Assembly: GCA_037389465.1 (NCBI GenBank)
Contig: JAZARR010000154.1
Span: 124,001 to 188,000, forward strand
Source: Baylisascaris procyonis
Taxonomy: Eukaryota; Nematoda; Chromadorea; Rhabditida; Ascarididae
Direction of reading: 5' to 3'
Length of the DNA stretch: 64,000 bases
The notes beneath the pieces are model-generated. The model saw nothing but the letters and a program-made list of their open reading frames with translations, was not told where the DNA came from and searched no databases. Shown one piece after another: positions 1-14,176 of this stretch. Made by a program: the position numbers and the translations under genes. How positions within the stretch are numbered: the stretch's first letter is position 1; each line of letters begins with the position of its first letter.

Positions 1-738
1 GACGTAAATGAGATCGGTCTCTCACTCAGTATCGTCAGTGTATTTCGAGCCGTATATGAAACCTTTTGATACCGAAATTCTCAAGGATTTTTAAGGCCTA
101 CTTGCTGTATTCTCGTTGGATCGTTTAGTTGAGATATGCTTCGATAAATTACCCAGCTGCTAAGTTTTAGTTCTTAGCTCCATAAGTCCATATTACCTTC
201 ATTTTGGTTTGAGTGATTTCTCTTCTTAATTTTTCATGATGTTTTTCTGTCTTTCATGTCATTGATTATTTGAAAGGTTTTCGAACAAAACTTGAACTGA
301 GATATATGGCATCGAACTTTTATGAGCATAATAACCTAAACTTCTTGCAGCATTGCCAAAGCCCATAATATACCAACTTGCAATGATTGCTTTATCATTC
401 TTTTCGATTCGCAAAAATCAGTTACTCTAAAAGATCAAAATGAAAGAACGAATGAAGAATCGAATCTGAATTGAAAAGAATCGGACTTAAATTCTATATG
501 TGATAGTTAAATATGTATTACCCGGTTAATTGCATTTCATTCAACAAAACTCTTTTACGATGACTCGAAGAATGCATTGTCGCAGTGTTGAGTATTTCCT
601 TCTTACAATGGTTGTTTCTTGTTGCAAAATTATTTCTTAGTGATTGCAACAAACATTTTCTGTAGTGTAAAGTACTATTTCTTGTTCGGTTGCATTAAAA
701 TATCGGATGAATTATAGACAATATAAAAGTAATCAAAC
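1..738 (-). other. Intron 10 of BCKDHA copy 1 (no final exon found)
   Basis: The region follows the donor after exon 10 (738-737). I searched the minus strand for the last exon's conserved EHYP block and did not find it. The stop codon and polyA site of copy 1 are probably left of the window. Confidence 0.6.
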
Positions 739-3566
739 CTTGTAAACATCACTGAAAAGATTATCGATAGGCGGAAGTTTCGCCTTCGAAGCTTTTGCAA
801 ATGCGGCCAAAATATCCGCCTTTGCCTATAAATTGCAAAACATATTTGCATTTTAAGCTTATGTACATACATAAAGCGAAATTTTCTTCCCACATTCTGA
901 ACTTATAACGATTAGAGAGATCTTTCGTAAGAAATTACAGAAGTCTGACTTCCTCGAAGTCTACTTATTGAGTCTTTGAAACATAAAGTACGACTGGTTT
1001 AGTATTGAATCTGTTTACAACTTCGAGCGCCCGTGACGGAGGACATTGCTTTCAGAATAACATGAGAATTTTCAAAGCATGACGAAAACAATTTTGAGAA
1101 GACAGTTCCTTTCATCGTTGGGAGAGAATTCCCAGGAAAAGAGTGTCACACATAGAAGTACTATTTAGCAGAAATATGTCAAAGAAATTTTCGGTCAAGT
1201 TCACTGTCAGTACCTTTACGAAGTAGGTTTCGAAAATTTAGACTTTTGAAAAAAAAATTGTTCAAAGCAAAAAAACAAGTTAGACTTTTGGAAGAAGTCA
1301 AATTTTTAGAACGCCTTAACAACTTTTAAAGGAGCTTCGCCCTGATTTATTCCGCAATGTAACATGTAGTTTGTGGTAGCGGAACTTTTGAAGGGCATAA
1401 GTATGCCCGAAAAATTTCAACTCACGTCGCTTGTTCGTAATTGAAAAATTTTTTCATTCGCTTCAATTGCATTAAAATTGAGAATTTTTAGTCGCCTATC
1501 CCAAAGAAGTTTACAGTTCGTTTTATTTATTCTTTTTAACTCGCCTTGTTTCTCTGATTTTTAATTTTTTTCCCGATTTCTGTTGTTTATTGAAGTATAT
1601 ATCCAGCAAATGCAAACATCATTTTATTGCATGCCCTCAATATCTCTAATGAAAAAAAAATTTTCTCTCTATAAAATCTATCGAGACGCAGCGAAATATT
1701 TTTCTTCTTCCAGACAAACATAGCGGTATAGTCATCTATTAATGGATGTTTTATCATCTAATGTAAAATTTCTCCACAAAAGAATTTCGATTTTCGATAC
1801 AAGCACAAATATTGGATGAATCTTGCATCCTTATGCTTAAAGAAGCATTTGCTTTTATTTCTTTCCTTTATGACCTATATGTCTCAAATGTTCTTAAATT
1901 TTTCAACCCTTTTAAATGAATCTCCAAAGTTATCGTATGGAATGAGCAGTCTCTGTGTAGTGACAAATATTGTGTATTCTGTGTGATATCCTTTGTGGCA
2001 TAATTAATTGTGCAAACATTGAAATATGGAATACTTTTATGTGTGTTTCATTTATGTAGCGTGTTTAATTTATATAATTTCTTTAAAACATACGCATATA
2101 ATACTACTAAATCAGTTATTTCAAGTATTTCGTCACATTTTATACGTCCAATGAAAATTCCAACAACAAAATACCTTATTTATCCATTCGGTTTCTTCGT
2201 TCTCGGACCAGAAGTTTTGTTTGATTAGATAGTTTTTGAATCTTGCGATAGGATTCAACAACGTGTTCCACTTTTCCAAATCACCAGCCGGTCTGACAAA
2301 ATTTCTGGTTTACTTGGTTTCGCCACTGATGTAAAATAGTAAGGAACTCGAATATTTACATATCGATTCATCAACCCGGAAGTTGTGATTCTTACCACTC
2401 CTCTTCCCCTTCCCTGCATCTCCATCTTCTACAGGATAGTGGTAAAAGTTAGGAAAGCTTTTTGCCGTGGTCGAAAAATGGTCACCGATAGTCAATGAAT
2501 AAAACATTTCCGTTAACTACCGAAACATATGCAGTAAAAGTTGACCAAATCTTGATTCATCATCGCTGCAGATCAAGTAGATAAACGACATGCTTGCTGC
2601 GACTTGCCTTTTGAGATATCAACTAGTATTATTAAATACTAAATCAGCTATACGCATTAAACAGTTTTTTAGATAATGCTCATTCGGATGTTCCTCTTTA
2701 GTCCATTTATCCGCTTTCATGAAAAAAAGGAAAAAATCATATAATCCACATCCGCTAACACATCGCTGATTTCCATAGTGCTGTCCTTGTGCCATGATCA
2801 CGTCACAATATCTCTACCGTAAGGAAGTCGACAAATTTTGAATATGACTGGCAAAATTGAATTAAATTCATCCATCCACATCCTCCCATCGCACAAAACA
2901 GGGCGATAACTCAAACACTTCAAAACATCTCCGAACCGCTCTTTTTCATGCACTTAATTTTTTCTCTCATTAAGGATATGGCTCCTTGTTGCTAGTTAAG
3001 TTCCAAGTTTTCCAGTTGTGGCTTTATGTGTAGTTAGCTTTCGCATTCAACTTTCTCGATGATTCTGCCATCTGCGCCATAAACTTGACCAAATTTACCT
3101 ATAGACAGTGGAGTCATCTGAAGTGGAATGATCTCCAATACGATAACTCAACGCTTCCAATAGAACCGGTTTATTTTGAGCCGCAACCTCACGTGCAGCT
3201 TTGGTTGCATTATACATCGCGAGCAGATCGTTACCATCCACGCTAAAAAACTCTATTTCTACAGAGCATATCTGTCCTATTGAAAGTGCATCTATCATAA
3301 CGTTTCAGTACTCATTTACTCCAAGCTGAGGACATAAATGTTTGAGTAGTCAACATAAGTAATAATAATCCATCCGCTCAGGCAACAGGACTGGAAAAAG
3401 TGGAAGCTCAGAAGATTCATCAACTAAACGTTACTTTCTAGGGCTTGCCAACACTACATATGAAATAATGCTTATTAGTGATAGAAAAACTGTGAAGTTT
3501 GGGTTGCCAAAATTTTATTCATGACTACGTTTTGGGAGAGACCCATGAGCTAGGAGTTGATTATGC

Positions 3567-3651
<85 letters not shown>

Positions 3652-6600
3652 CACATCAGATGCGCAAACACACGCGTATACGCATCCATTAATCCATTCA
3701 GTGGCCTTTCTTGTGAAAAAGGAAAATGCTCTTGAAAAGAAATGAAGATAAACCGAATTGTGTGCAGCCCAAAACCAGGTCCTCTGGCAACGATACCATC
3801 ACCGCGGTATTGTTGTGCCGTGGGAGTGCTGATAGCATAGCCATTATTTCTGCACACGAACATCACAGGGCATGCCTTCAAATTGTATATTGAGTTGTAC
3901 TTCTCAAACCCAGTTGATATTATACTCAATGAATAAAATGTTACTGAATGATACATAAAAACCAAAATTCTTTGAAAAACCCTTCGAAACCAAAATCTGA
4001 AACTTCAGTCAACTACACATCCTTCAGATGGTCTATATGCATTCAGCCAACAGCTATGCTGACAAAACGCTTTCGATAGCATAATAACGTACTTCGTGCA
4101 TCATTTTGTGGTTCACGAAAACTTACAGAAAATAAATAGCTCCTTGCGCACATAGATGCGTTGTGTAATCATAAAATGGTCAAAAACTTCTGACATTCTA
4201 TGTATTCGTCATTGCTGGATGAACCATATATTCCTGTGGATAGACTTGAGGTCGTAGGTTCAAATACGACTCAGGCTTGAAGTATGGAATAGGGGTTCTT
4301 CAGGTAGTAGTCCCCTCATGTAGCACCTTCAGACCTATCATATATACCTATACTTGTTTCCCCTAAATGAGATGCTGAATAAATAAAATAAAGCTGTGTT
4401 GTCTGGTTACATAGTCTGGATAGTTTCGCATCACCGTTCAAGATCATGCTGCATCCAAACGCCGTATTATTAAAACTTCAAGATCCCGCCTAAAGATTCC
4501 CATTTAATGATGGATAAAGCATTTTTGAAAATGCATCGTAAAAATTCAATTAGAAGCGGAAAGAAAAGCGCGCTTAATTGATCAAGGAAGCTGCCAATTT
4601 TCTCAACAGCTAATCACAATTCAGCAACCTAATATTTTTTAAGCAGACACTTGTGTTAAACTGAGTGCAGTAAATATTTTCACAATACTAGATAAATTCT
4701 AGAAATCTTGCTACAAAAGTTCTACAAATGCTACTTTAAGCTTCAGATGAAATGAGAATGGGCAGTTCCAACTTCAAATAATCCGTTTCTCACAATCTAA
4801 AAGAATAAGCCAGAAATTACAGTAAGCGAAGTTTCACATTCCTCGTCGCAATTCATACTTCTATACTAGCAAGTGACTGATTCTGTAAATTTTCTGAAGA
4901 CGATGGATACGTGCAAATAAACTATGAAATACACATACGAGAGCGCCAGCGAAATTGAAGGATGCTGAAGTATCGCCCTCCGATGAAGCGCCATCACCAA
5001 AGAAGCAGCAAACAATGCGACCGTTCTTTGCTCTAAATATTCCACAGCTCATACCAGGGTTTGCTGTATAGCCAAATTATCCACAGTAAATTTCAAAAGG
5101 CAAATCTGTAAGGGCAGGGAGAGGGTAGGCGGAAATTTTGAACTTTCGGAAAATCACCCGCAAGTAAGACTCTTGATGCCCTTTGCGCTTTTTCTGGTCA
5201 AATTAGCACTCACAATTTGTGGACCACTTAAACAGGATCCATTTCAGCGAGTTTAACTCTCAGTATCAACTTTATGTGGAAAAAATTCTTTGGCAGCTTG
5301 CAGACTCGTGGCATGGACGCCTGGACTTAGGTGACTAGCTGCAAAATTAAAATTAATCCGCCTCAACTTCTAGCTAGGAATACAAGCCGCAAAATTATTC
5401 GTCAGTTAAAAGTGTGGTAATGCTCGTGTGTCGTTATAATCACATAAGCGCATCTCCTGCTCCACATCTTTCCTCCAATTTTCGGGGATTTTTCTCACTC
5501 ACTATTTCAGGCTAATATATGCGACTGACCAATTTTTCTACAAAGTCACTGGTTCGTTAAGTTTGGTTAGGAAGAGAGCCAAAAATTCGAAACTTTTGGG
5601 ACACTTTTTATAAATTTTGAAGGAACTTCCAGTCGCTGCATGATCGTCATGTAAATGTTACTTGCTTCTGGAGAAAATTGAAATTAAAGGGTGATCCCTT
5701 TCCTGCGAATGAGAAAGCAAATGACATCTCTTACAACCTGAAGAATTATAAGCGTCATGAAACGATCAAGTGGAAACGCTTTTGAAATCGATGTAAAGCC
5801 TTCAGAGACCTCTTAAAAGCATATGCAGTGCCAACTGATTGTGGAATCTGTGTGGCTAGCGGGGAGGAGATATATACGAAATTGTGTTCCTTCGAACCAT
5901 AATGCATCGGCATTTGTCTGCCTTTAGCTGAAGAAACAATAATAGCTGCATCAATATAACATCCACCATAAACATGATAAACCCGAGTTAACCGAAGCGT
6001 TGAAGGCTTTCATCAGTAACGTAAAATGAATACACTCATATCGCAATGTATGCTCGATTATATTCCATCATTGTTTAAATCGCTATCTTTTGCCGACCGG
6101 AAGTGCCAGAAAGATGGTAAGAACACCTCGAGCAAGACCGTTAAAAAGAGTTTTTTGCTCATAGATTAGTCTAGCAAAGGAACTTGCAAATAGTTTTTCT
6201 TGGTGCTCAATCATTGACGAAATTATTACAAACAACAATAGCAGATTTTTTAAACTTTAGTCAATATCCGATCAGTCGTGTAGCTCGATGCATGGAATTA
6301 TCTTAACAAAAATATTATGGAAAAAAAGCATAATCGACGAATTGGTGAGCTCTCTAGCACGCACGCTTTCGGTAATCAAATCTCTCCTAAACTCACATCA
6401 GATAGAAACTATCGGCTTAGCATTTATTCATATTGCAGTAGAACGCAAGATCTGGCAGGTTGTGCTTGAATTTCGACATCGACATAATCATCAAAAATTG
6501 CCGATCACATTATTATGAAACCGAAATCGCTGGACTATATAATTCACTCAGTCAGAAGAAGCAAAAGAACATACCAAGATCATGACAGTTCCCGAAAGCG

Positions 6601-8854
6601 CTATTCATGAATTCCAAGACAGTATAGCCGCGATGAAGGATCACACCAACTTCACGATACTGTGCGTAGATCAAGTCATCGTTCTTCAATCCAGCAGAAC
6701 ACCCAACGTGCAAAGCCTACAATTAGGTCGAGGAACTCGGATTCTTTCCTTCGCTATGGTACGATGGCGAAGTCACCATGTAAAAACATATGTATGCATA
6801 AGAATCCGCGAAAACAGTTACCATATTTGAATAGGTTGCGCTGTCTGCAGCCGCTGGCAGCCAATAATAATAGAATCGCTTGCAACGTACTACAGTATAA
6901 TCACTTTGCAAAACCTTTATCTTACCATTCCAAAGATATTAGCACTGTGTTGTTAAAAATCTTGACTCGCTCATTAAGATAAGGGTAAAATGCAAAGAGC
7001 TGCATAACGCATGCGTTCAGCATTAAAAACAAGGAAACATGTATAAAAAACTATTTAATACCTTTCGGGAAATGAACATAGAGGAGATAAACTTGTTACA
7101 GATAAGACGAGTTATAAGGTGGACGAGTTGCCGAAATGCTGTATAAGAGCCTCTAGGCTGCTTCAAATAACAGAAGCCATTTTTCGAACATAAGTCCTTT
7201 CAGAGGGGTTCATATTCTAGTACCATTGTAAATGCTATTTTGGCAGGCGTCGAAATGGAACACATAAAATGTTTAGCTCAGTGCTTTGCATAAGAAATTT
7301 TTGAGTCCACAAATGAGCAAGTGTCGCATATTACGGCAAATAAAGAATCTCACAAGGAGCTCTTTGTTTTCTCACATGTAAAACCCTATAAGTAAGGTGT
7401 CCAAGTGATTTAAGAATTGATGACATAATAGAGGCACGAAAAATATTAATCTTCTCTCGCAAACAGGTCGAGATCTGCACTTCCTGCTACTCCCTCTCCG
7501 ACTTGCCTGAACGCTGCGCAGAAGACTCCAATGACTTTATTCTAGGAATCACGGTAAATGCTTATAAATGCTTACAAAGTTCAATAAAGCTGATTACAGA
7601 ATCACATCGGTTACTAATACAGAAAGTAGCAGTGTTTTAAAATAACCTCTTCGCCGTAGTTTGTCATATAGAAAGCTAGAAGCCCTTGTCGCTGAGAGTT
7701 GAGCAATATCTTATCCATAGTGTGAAGCAGTGTCATATCTTTATACATTTTTATATACTGCTCCTGGAAATGATTATTCCTTTGAGAAATTATTCATTTT
7801 TTTATTAAACATAAGAAAATCACTGCCAGATATATTGAGAAACTTATAAAATATCTCCTAAATTATTATTGGATTTATAAACTCACAAAAAATAGAAAAA
7901 ATGGCCGTTTTTATGCTATAAGAATCAAGGTGGAAATCCTATAGAACGTGGAAACGCAATTGTTAATACCATAATAATTATTATGTCTCATTAGTGTGGG
8001 ATATCATTAGTGCACGATCAGATAGTTTAGTGCACCATCAGAAGTCGACTCGCAGTTGATCTTGCTTGCTAAAAAACCCGTTTTCTGGGATAGTAGCTCT
8101 AGCAGTTATGGTTCTCGGCCTCATCTCCTTTCCCCTTTCCCCTCCCTCTCCGCACTCGCCCTTCCCTCCTCCCCATGTCTCTTTCACTTTCCGCCCCATA
8201 TGGATTTCCCTCTACATTCAATTAGCATTAGCATCTGTTCAGGTCATCAGAGCTGTGACTTACATAAGTGAGCAATGAAATAATTAACGAAAGCCTAGTA
8301 GTGAGTTAACCCGAAGCAGCAATAATGAATGTTTAACACAATAAAGAACCTTACCTTCTCAAGCTTGGGATCGTTTGCTTGATTGACAATGTTACCGTCA
8401 AAGTCGAGCACGCGGTAGATAGGGAATGTAGGCAGAACATCAGGTGAGAGTACTTCCAGTTTATCGGTGAATTTCACCTTTAAAAAATAATCCTCAAACT
8501 GGATTAGGAAGCAGAAAAAACGAAACCACGAAGAACTCATAAAAACTTTGAGAGGAAATCATTATTTGAAAAGGAGGCATTTGCATTTCCCATCTTTTTC
8601 CTTCTCCCACTCTACACAATGCGACAATATGTCTCTTTAATATGTGCCTCATTTAGTTTATATTGAAATGTATGCAAAAATAATTTAATCGCCCTAAAGA
8701 ATTTTGAAATTCAATAAAAGCTTTTCACCTTTCTATTACTGAGATATTTCTCGCTGATCTCATTCAACTGAAACGTCTCTGCATTTGTGCTGTATTTGAG
8801 CAGATTCCACAATCGTCCCACTCTACATAAACCCTTCAGAATTCCAGCATTCAT
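739..8854 (-). CDS. BCKDHA: BCKDHA-like E1 alpha subunit, copy 1 (most divergent; 3' end outside window)
   Basis: Alpha subunit of the mitochondrial branched-chain 2-oxoacid dehydrogenase E1, which binds thiamine diphosphate (ThDP) and decarboxylates the keto acids of Val, Leu and Ile. Coding exons read on the minus strand: 8729-8854, 8355-8477, 7647-7763, 6575-6716, 5810-5927, 4939-5032, 3754-3875, 3099-3242, 2175-2292, 739-825. They join in phase into 397 codons without a stop. Residues 1-42 look like a mitochondrial presequence (basic, no acidic residue before about position 26). Family motifs present: QYRE (141-144), SSPLATQ (190-196), GDGASSEG (from 221), RNNGY (249-253), QQYRGDG, and DHSTSDDS, whose H319 is the catalytic His and S320 regulatory site 1. 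Oddities: D318 replaces the first His of HHS; P330 replaces regulatory Ser site 2; GRISF is GLLAF; QCYGN is SAFGN. The final exon (family EHYP motif) is not in bases 1-738 and probably lies beyond the edge. Exon calls are firm; activity is inferred. Confidence 0.88.
3571..3651. repeat. (TA)n microsatellite in intron 7 of BCKDHA copy 1
   Basis: An uninterrupted TA dinucleotide run of about 81 bases lies between exon 7 (3754-3875) and exon 8 (3099-3242). Open frames through it encode only Tyr-Ile repeats and are artefacts. Confidence 0.98.
8125..8178 (-). repeat. Sense-strand polypurine tract in BCKDHA copy 1 intron 2
   Basis: On the minus (sense) strand this is a G-rich purine run containing gggagggg, aaagggg and ggggaggaggg blocks, able in principle to form a G-quadruplex or R-loop. 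Plus-strand open frames through it are low-complexity. Confidence 0.6.
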
Positions 8855-8863
8855 GATGGCTGC
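8855..8863 (-). promoter_or_regulatory. AG acceptor 5 bases before the start of BCKDHA copy 1
   Basis: On the minus strand the sequence reads ttttttgcgttgcag, then five bases (ccatc), then ATG. The AG is at 8861-8860. It may be a spliced-leader trans-splice site or the end of a 5'UTR intron; the same spacing occurs in copies 2 and 3. Confidence 0.6.
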
Positions 8864-8864
8864 A

Positions 8865-11800
8865 ACGCAAAAAAATTTCTTAATAAATCTAATCAACATT
8901 TTTCAATAATCTTTCAGTTTGAGCTCTATTTTGCAATATCAGTTTGAGCTCTATGACGCTCATCCGGTGCTATTTGAGAAAATACAGGCTAAAAAGCGAC
9001 AGAAATCGTCGTTTTGAGATCATCCAATGTTTTGTGCACAAAAGATCTAAACGATTCCATTATAAAACTGCATATCCTGCCTTTTCGAGCACTGAATGAA
9101 ATTACGGATGAAAAACATGCAAACCTCCGTCTACTCTCTCTCATTGTATGTCAGAATGAAGTGAGCAGAGGAGAGGAATCCGCAAAGTTTTCTGATTTTT
9201 GGAGGATAAAGTGAAAAATGAGCAATAATCAGATGAAGTTTCTATCTAGTGGCGGCCCCAATTTGCTGATATCAGAATAAAGTATGAAAAACTGCATGGA
9301 AGAGGAAGGAGTGAACGCATATAGGTGATGGAAATCGTATCCAGATATCAGTGATGATGCAAGGTATATATTACTAAAAAACGAAAGGATGAACGACTCT
9401 ATAGATCCGCTTGGAATTTACCACTGTCGACGACAATTGGAAGTTACTTGCGGAAAATTGATAATGCGGAAGTGCGGAACGAATGGATCGTCTAGAAAAA
9501 AATCTGTATAATCAGAAACATGATACCGCTGAATAATAGGCTAAGGTCAGCACCTTAGCACATTATGCAGTGACTGGAATGAGCGGTGTATAAAAGGAAA
9601 ATACAAAATTGAAATGCACCGAACAGTTCTCAGCAGCTCCAGCAAACAGTATGAAGATATATGGCACAAAAGGTCAGAACCTGCCCAAAATCACCGGCAA
9701 GCGAAATTGATAGCAAAGGAAAATGTTACTGGAAAATACGAAAAAAAATGTCAAACTCCGTTAGAAACAAACCGTTCGTCAAGACCGCTCAGGAGACGCT
9801 CAAGGCGTAAAATGAGTGAAGTGGTAGGAAGAAGGTTTCCACGTTGCTGTTGTCCATTGCTCGCCAAAGTTTGAATTAGTGCATAGCAGCATTTTCAGAA
9901 TCGATACTTTTTATTTTTTGCATTTCAATCGTTTCATGTTGAATCCAACATCTCATAATCAGTGGGGATTCGTCGAAAATGATATTTAGTTATGTGAACA
10001 GTGGGCTGGTTGGCATCTTACTGAAGCTTTTTGCTGGCTGCGCAGCTTGGATAGCGATCGCTGGATAACCAATGCAAATTCGTTTAGCAAAACAATCAAA
10101 AACAGCTCAACTGGTTTAAGTCACTTTTGCATGCGAGTAAGTGGAGAGCAGATAAATATTCAGACGAGCAGGCTGGTCACAGTTTTAGTAGTTGTTAAAT
10201 TGCAGGTAAATATTTCATATTCGTCACACCGTCCTAATTTTCTTCGCCACCACATTGGTATTTTTTGGGTGATGCAGTGTGGGAACTGTAGGAACGGAAG
10301 AAATGTCGAGACATAACTTACAGAAAAAGTTGCTTTACCCGAAAACTTGATTCGCCTTTCTCCATAAAAAAATGACTGCTTTTCGACTATTTTTTCACTG
10401 CCGTACGACATTCGTCGATTAGCCACTCATGGCTGTCCTTTAATTTGATGCTGACGACCATCTATGACCGTAGTGAAGGGGATCACAGAGTAGTGAAGGG
10501 AGGATGTTCAAACTCAGTTTTCGTCGTTTATGTAGAGATTGGTGTGTTTTGGATGTTATTTTCCATTCATGTTATGCTGGATGCATCCTAAATTTCGTTC
10601 ATCTGCCATGCACTTCAACATCGGCTACAGTTCACATAAAGCCGATCTTGAAGTGACAGTTTGGCCGCAACTGCTTTCCTAGGTTCAAAGTGGACGCTTT
10701 CATTGACTATAATGTTTCGTCAACAAGTAAAAAATTGAACAGATGCTATTTTCTACAATACTTTTTTCTAATATTCCTAGTTCATACTGTATCTCGCCAT
10801 AAAAAGTATTCTAAAACCTACCTCCCACTAATTTATTTACTATTTGTTAATCAACCAATAATGCAGTGCTACATATTTTTCCATATAGAACCTACCATTC
10901 CTCTTAGAGTGTTCTTGCAAAAATTATTTAAGCTATCCTTGTCTGTGTGCTGGGCGATTTTAAATAGCGATGATATTTGAAATGTGACTAGTATAATGAA
11001 CGCATAACCGTCAGTCATGTAACACACACTATCATGTAAGCTAAACAGTAAGCCTATTCATCGGTACTTCTTTTATCGCCATACGATACGATCGTTGTAT
11101 GCCTTCTTGCATGCCTTCCCACTTGTTCTGACTGCACGTATCGAGATCGTTGCAGTTTAAAATGAAAACCTTCCTAACTTGGTGTTTAAACTAGTACAGG
11201 AACCGCTGGTTTCCCTATAGAAAATATGGAGCACTTTCAATGAATTGGTAGAATGTATTAGCGTTTTTATTGTTCACATAAATAGATGACATTATTATTT
11301 CAATGTGATCCTTAAATTCCATCTCTCGTTTACAAACCGATCCCATTGAAACGCAAGAGGTTCTAAAGTTTCTGACTATGCTGTCACGTTCATAAAATCT
11401 ATTTATATTAGCACAGCGAACATTGATCATCATGGTTTAATTTGACACTCCGCTCTACAAGTACAACACTAAAGTTTTTGCCTCTTCAACGGATGGAAAG
11501 TGAACTATCAGTTACTGGGAATATTCCTCGCATTTAGTCTCTTACTGAAGTTTTTTCTTCTATCAGCCGGGCAACTGGTCAAATTCGACTCGTCGAACCT
11601 GTTCGGCAACTCCACTTATGAAATTTTTGACACTTAGATGGCCGGTGGAGAAACAACAGATCGGTGGCGGATGACTGATTAGTTAGGCAATCGACCGTGT
11701 CATCTGCCTATCAGACTGGGTGGATTATTATTAAGTTTCCAGCATCAAGCCGATAACGTGTGATAATACGACAGCGATGAACAAGACTAAATATACTCTT

Positions 11801-14176
11801 ACGGGCCTCACTTTCACAGGTCTCGCACCCCTGGATTCACTAATTGTTGAAGGGGGTCAAAGAGGTTTTCATTAAATAAAATTATGAGTTCAAGAAAGCA
11901 ACAGAGGGGTTTTCTGCTTCAAGTTTTTTGTCACGGTAGCAAATGCTTTTAGGGGAACCAAAAAATAACCTTTCCCTTTCGCTGTTTTTAACTTGCGAAT
12001 GCCAAGCATAATTGAGACATCATAGGTGCCGTTGCATACTAACGAAGTTGAAAAGCTTTCAACAATCATACAAATCGCTAGTGAGCGTATAGATGAGCAC
12101 TAAAAACTCGTAAACTTTCTTCTTCTGATGGCAAGCATTGCACAAAGATAGCATTTCCACTCGCAGACTTTGCGTTTTGCTTCGTGATTATTTGACGGTT
12201 ATCACTTATAAAATAAAAAATTCAATACCCAAAGTTCAGATGCTAATAAAACGTTTCAGCTGATTAACGGTTTTAAACTTACTTTATTCAAAGAGACAAA
12301 TTCAACAAAACAAAACAAAATTTTTCTGTAGTATCCGTCTAAACTAACACTTCATATTAGCAATAAGCAATTCATTTATGCATTATTTCATATCTAAATA
12401 GCTGCAAAGCGAAATGAAAATATTTCATTCCTTGCCCAAATGCATCGATAGGATGCTATAAGGTACAAAATTGTCATAGAATATTATTGTTCTTACCATA
12501 ATAATAGCAAATAAAACCCCTAGTGCAATACATGTGGGCATAAATTGCAATAGGCGGATATAAACTCAATAACGCAAAATACAGCAAACATTGATATTTT
12601 TAGGCCTGGACAACGTTAATTAGGAGAATTTTATCAAAGAGGCCGAAGAATATAAGAACGCAAACAAAATTTTTAATATATGTGAAGAGAAAAGGCTAAT
12701 TTTTGTCTTTTGAAAGTACCGAAGGATCATTTCTACTGATGTCTAACACATACTTTGCAATAATACATAAAAATTGCGAGGTTGTAATTTTTAGGTACCT
12801 TTTTCAAAATGCGTAAAAAATCTGAAAATGTTTTGATGAGAACGTTTTCTTCATGCCACGTTGTCGGTGTAAAAACTTCAACAACAGTGAATAGAAAATA
12901 TGCCTAAAATCCACGGTACATATTAATAAATGGGAAAAAGTGTCGGGTGAGATAGGAATAGTCGGGGTAATGAATATACGCTTTTACAGTTTTGCCCCCG
13001 CATTAACTAGTCTTATAAATTATCAACGAATGATAAAGCATATATAATAGTGCATTACTAATTGAATCAACCGATCACACAAATTTTCTGCAGCAGATGC
13101 ATTTTGCCGCAAATCAGCAACCATTCGCTAGTAAACTATCGATGCATTAAATTCCTACTTTTAAGTGACCACAACCCTGTTTTAATCAGCGAATCAACTT
13201 GAAAACTGCTAAAGAGGCGATCTCAGTGCGGAGGTTACATCAATAAAAACTCAACAAGTTGAATATAACAGCGTTCCGAATCGAAAGTATCGAACATACA
13301 GACAGACACATACATAGATTACACAAAGATATTACACGGTCATAATGCGTGCAACAGCAAAAGTAAACTTGCAAAGCGCGATCATTGAGTAAATAGCTAA
13401 TATTTAAGACATTTTTACGATCTCATGCATTAGATCAGTTGGCCATCACAGAACTAAAAAAGATATGATTATATGAGAAGCAGCGAAAAGCGAAATCCAG
13501 TGGAATCAATATATGTTAAATACAAGTACAGCAATCAAATGAAACGCTTGTAATTGTGGCTGTTAATGCCCTAAATGGAAGCATATTTATTGGATATAAA
13601 AATAAGCTACTATAGAGACAACGTAGAATCAATAAAGGTATTACCTTCGGAAATTTATTCAATACCAACGCTTTAAAAATAACATTTCAGTTCATTAATT
13701 ATTTGAAATTCGGGTCATTTGATGTAGGCAATAACGATTCCAACAACTACTTTGAAATGCTCTTGCTTATGCCAAGTCATCGCACTATAGGATACAATTT
13801 GTTTATCCCTAATGTGCAAAATATCGCCTTAATCGATGATAATTACGATAAATTCTCACATCGAGAAATTCATGATTTCTGAAAAGTGAGAGAAGCGAGA
13901 AAAATTGGGATGAGAAAATTTTGTGATTTTCAAAAGATTAGCTTTTTTAATTCGATAATTCCCCCTTCAATCAGGCTTTAGGAGGATTATGAGGTTCCGA
14001 CTCGATGAATTTCGTCTTCTTTAATTAAACCAACAGCGATACCGATGAAATCAGAATACCCCGAACTCTATTCCAATGTCCATAGACAAAATAATCCCGA
14101 CAACTGCGGCATGTTACTGACTTCCAGCTCAAGCAATCAACGCACCAAGCACAGTAAGGAATCGACGGATTATAAT
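8865..14176. other. Intergenic region between BCKDHA copies 2 and 1
   Basis: 5.3 kb containing the presumed 3'UTR of copy 2 and promoter of copy 1. Apart from the TATA/ORF at 9.6 kb I see only short unsupported frames and AT-rich sequence (12.2-14.0 kb is especially AT-rich). A short direct repeat of tagtgaaggg occurs near 10475-10500. Confidence 0.5.
9541..9874 (+). other. TATA-box and small basic ORF between BCKDHA copies 1 and 2
   Basis: A perfect TATAAAAGG (9589-9597) lies 17 bases before an ATG at 9614 that opens 86 codons of a very basic, Ser/Arg-rich sequence (RPLRRRSRRK). An 8-bp hairpin with a 4-base loop (gctaaggt, cagc, accttagc) precedes it at about 9540-9559. The ATG is too close to the TATA to leave a normal leader, so the frame is doubtful. 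Confidence 0.2.

Noticed and set aside
1..738. Possible last exon of BCKDHA copy 1.
   Set aside because: No segment on the minus strand shows the conserved QQ...L...EHYP block; candidate frames near 540-640 do not match.
3557..3965. Open frames through the (TA)n tract, on both strands.
   Set aside because: They consist largely of Tyr-Ile repeats from the microsatellite; only 3754-3875 on the minus strand is coding (BCKDHA copy 1 exon 7).
4140..4395. A tRNA-like B box (ggttcaaatac at 4257-4267) with an A-rich tail downstream, suggesting a tRNA gene or SINE.
   Set aside because: The T-arm does not pair properly and no A box lies at the right distance. Too weak to call.
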